Shown: positions 63,881 through 64,000 of the stretch, piece after piece
Position numbering within the stretch: the first letter of the stretch is position 1
Layout: the number at the start of each line of letters is the position of its first letter
Assembly (NCBI RefSeq): GCF_032193805.1
Contig: NZ_JAVBIK010000001.1
Location: 1,571,001 to 1,635,000 of the forward strand
Reading direction: 5' to 3'
Source: Rhodoferax potami
GTDB taxonomy: Bacteria > Pseudomonadota > Gammaproteobacteria > Burkholderiales > Burkholderiaceae_C
DNA length: 64,000 nucleotides
Made by a program: the position numbers and the translations under genes
The notes under the pieces: model-generated
The model's input: only the letters and a program-made list of their open reading frames with translations
Told to the model about the DNA's origin: nothing
The model's database searches: none

Positions 63881-64000
63881 TTACTTGATCGCGTCCCAGC
63901 TCTTCTGGATCTCGTCAGCTACTTCCTTGGCAGAGGCGCCGCCGGAATAATTGACCATGCCCCTCCAGAAGCTGCCTGCACCCACTGCGCCGGGCATCAG
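63881..64000 (-). CDS. aglE: Alpha-glucoside-binding protein AglE, C-terminal part (runs off window)
   Basis: Reverse-strand reading ends ...AGSFWRGMVNYSGGASAKEVADEIQKSWDAIK at the TAA 63881-63883. This is the typical C-terminal end of AglE-type periplasmic binding proteins. The rest lies beyond the window. Confidence 0.8.
   Translation of the reverse strand: MMPGAVGAGSFWRGMVNYSGGASAKEVADEIQKSWDAIK

Noticed and set aside
60413-63888. Two long plus-strand open frames antisense to aglA and aglF
   Set aside because: The minus strand carries clear GH13 and permease motifs; the plus-strand proteins are low-complexity His/Gln/Gly-rich, typical of shadows.

Overview
The window looks like chromosome from a Burkholderiales bacterium, most likely Comamonadaceae (Rhodoferax/Curvibacter-like). 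The evidence is high GC coding sequence, a PhaM-type granule protein, a DUF3567 protein, a Bug-type solute receptor, and many copies of a short repeat (core GCTATnAAAA..GCTGCTTGCGCA) that I associate with this family. No rRNA, tRNA or CRISPR array was found. There are about 60 genes, mostly housekeeping and catabolic.

Layout. 1-4457: end of a FIST-domain gene, phaM, then a minus-strand copper/periplasmic cluster (DUF2946, YcnI/DUF1775, PCuAC, DUF2946, PepSY). The PepSY gene carries an in-frame TGA. 4579-8835: DksA/TraR zinc finger, MarC, then fah-adhC-fghA (glutathione-dependent formaldehyde oxidation). 8914-14773: two tandem DUF3108 genes, DUF3567, purU, a chemoreceptor and psd. 14858-21012: a hydroxycinnamate cluster (CoA ligase, crotonase, SDR, CouO-like amidohydrolase, MarR, Bug receptor) with a 21-bp palindrome in the divergent promoter. 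It encodes what is needed for a CouLMNO-like beta-keto route to a benzoate plus acetyl-CoA.

21169-24874 is the accessory region. A broken Fis-type regulator end is followed by six small minus-strand genes. Each begins within about 20 bp of a GTTAGGC-type core and is followed by a complete or degenerate attC site. This is an integron cassette array with no integrase visible in the window (a CALIN).

24875-41482: LysR, a solitary GlcD-like oxidase, a secreted protein, PhyH dioxygenase, ReAV-type asparaginase plus arginase, chemoreceptors, purT, an MBL hydrolase, a receiver plus hybrid kinase pair, and phoX with a Pho box. 41528-47813: putA, OmpA/DUF4892, an Lrp regulator and a Leu/Val-type binding protein. 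47810-54387: yggS, pilT-pilU, a beta-hydroxyacid dehydrogenase, and dolP-diaA-yraN-rsmI.

54384-64000 is sugar catabolism. dgoK-dgoA diverge from a GntR regulator, an SDR sugar dehydrogenase and a lactonase, forming a De Ley-Doudoroff route whose dehydratase is not in the window. Then come a MATE transporter and an aglE(partial)-aglF-aglG-aglA alpha-glucoside uptake and hydrolysis operon. A second theme is the family repeat embedded in frame inside several conserved genes (ycnI signal peptide, glcD, putA twice, yggS, a dehydrogenase, dgoA), where it supplies amino acids.
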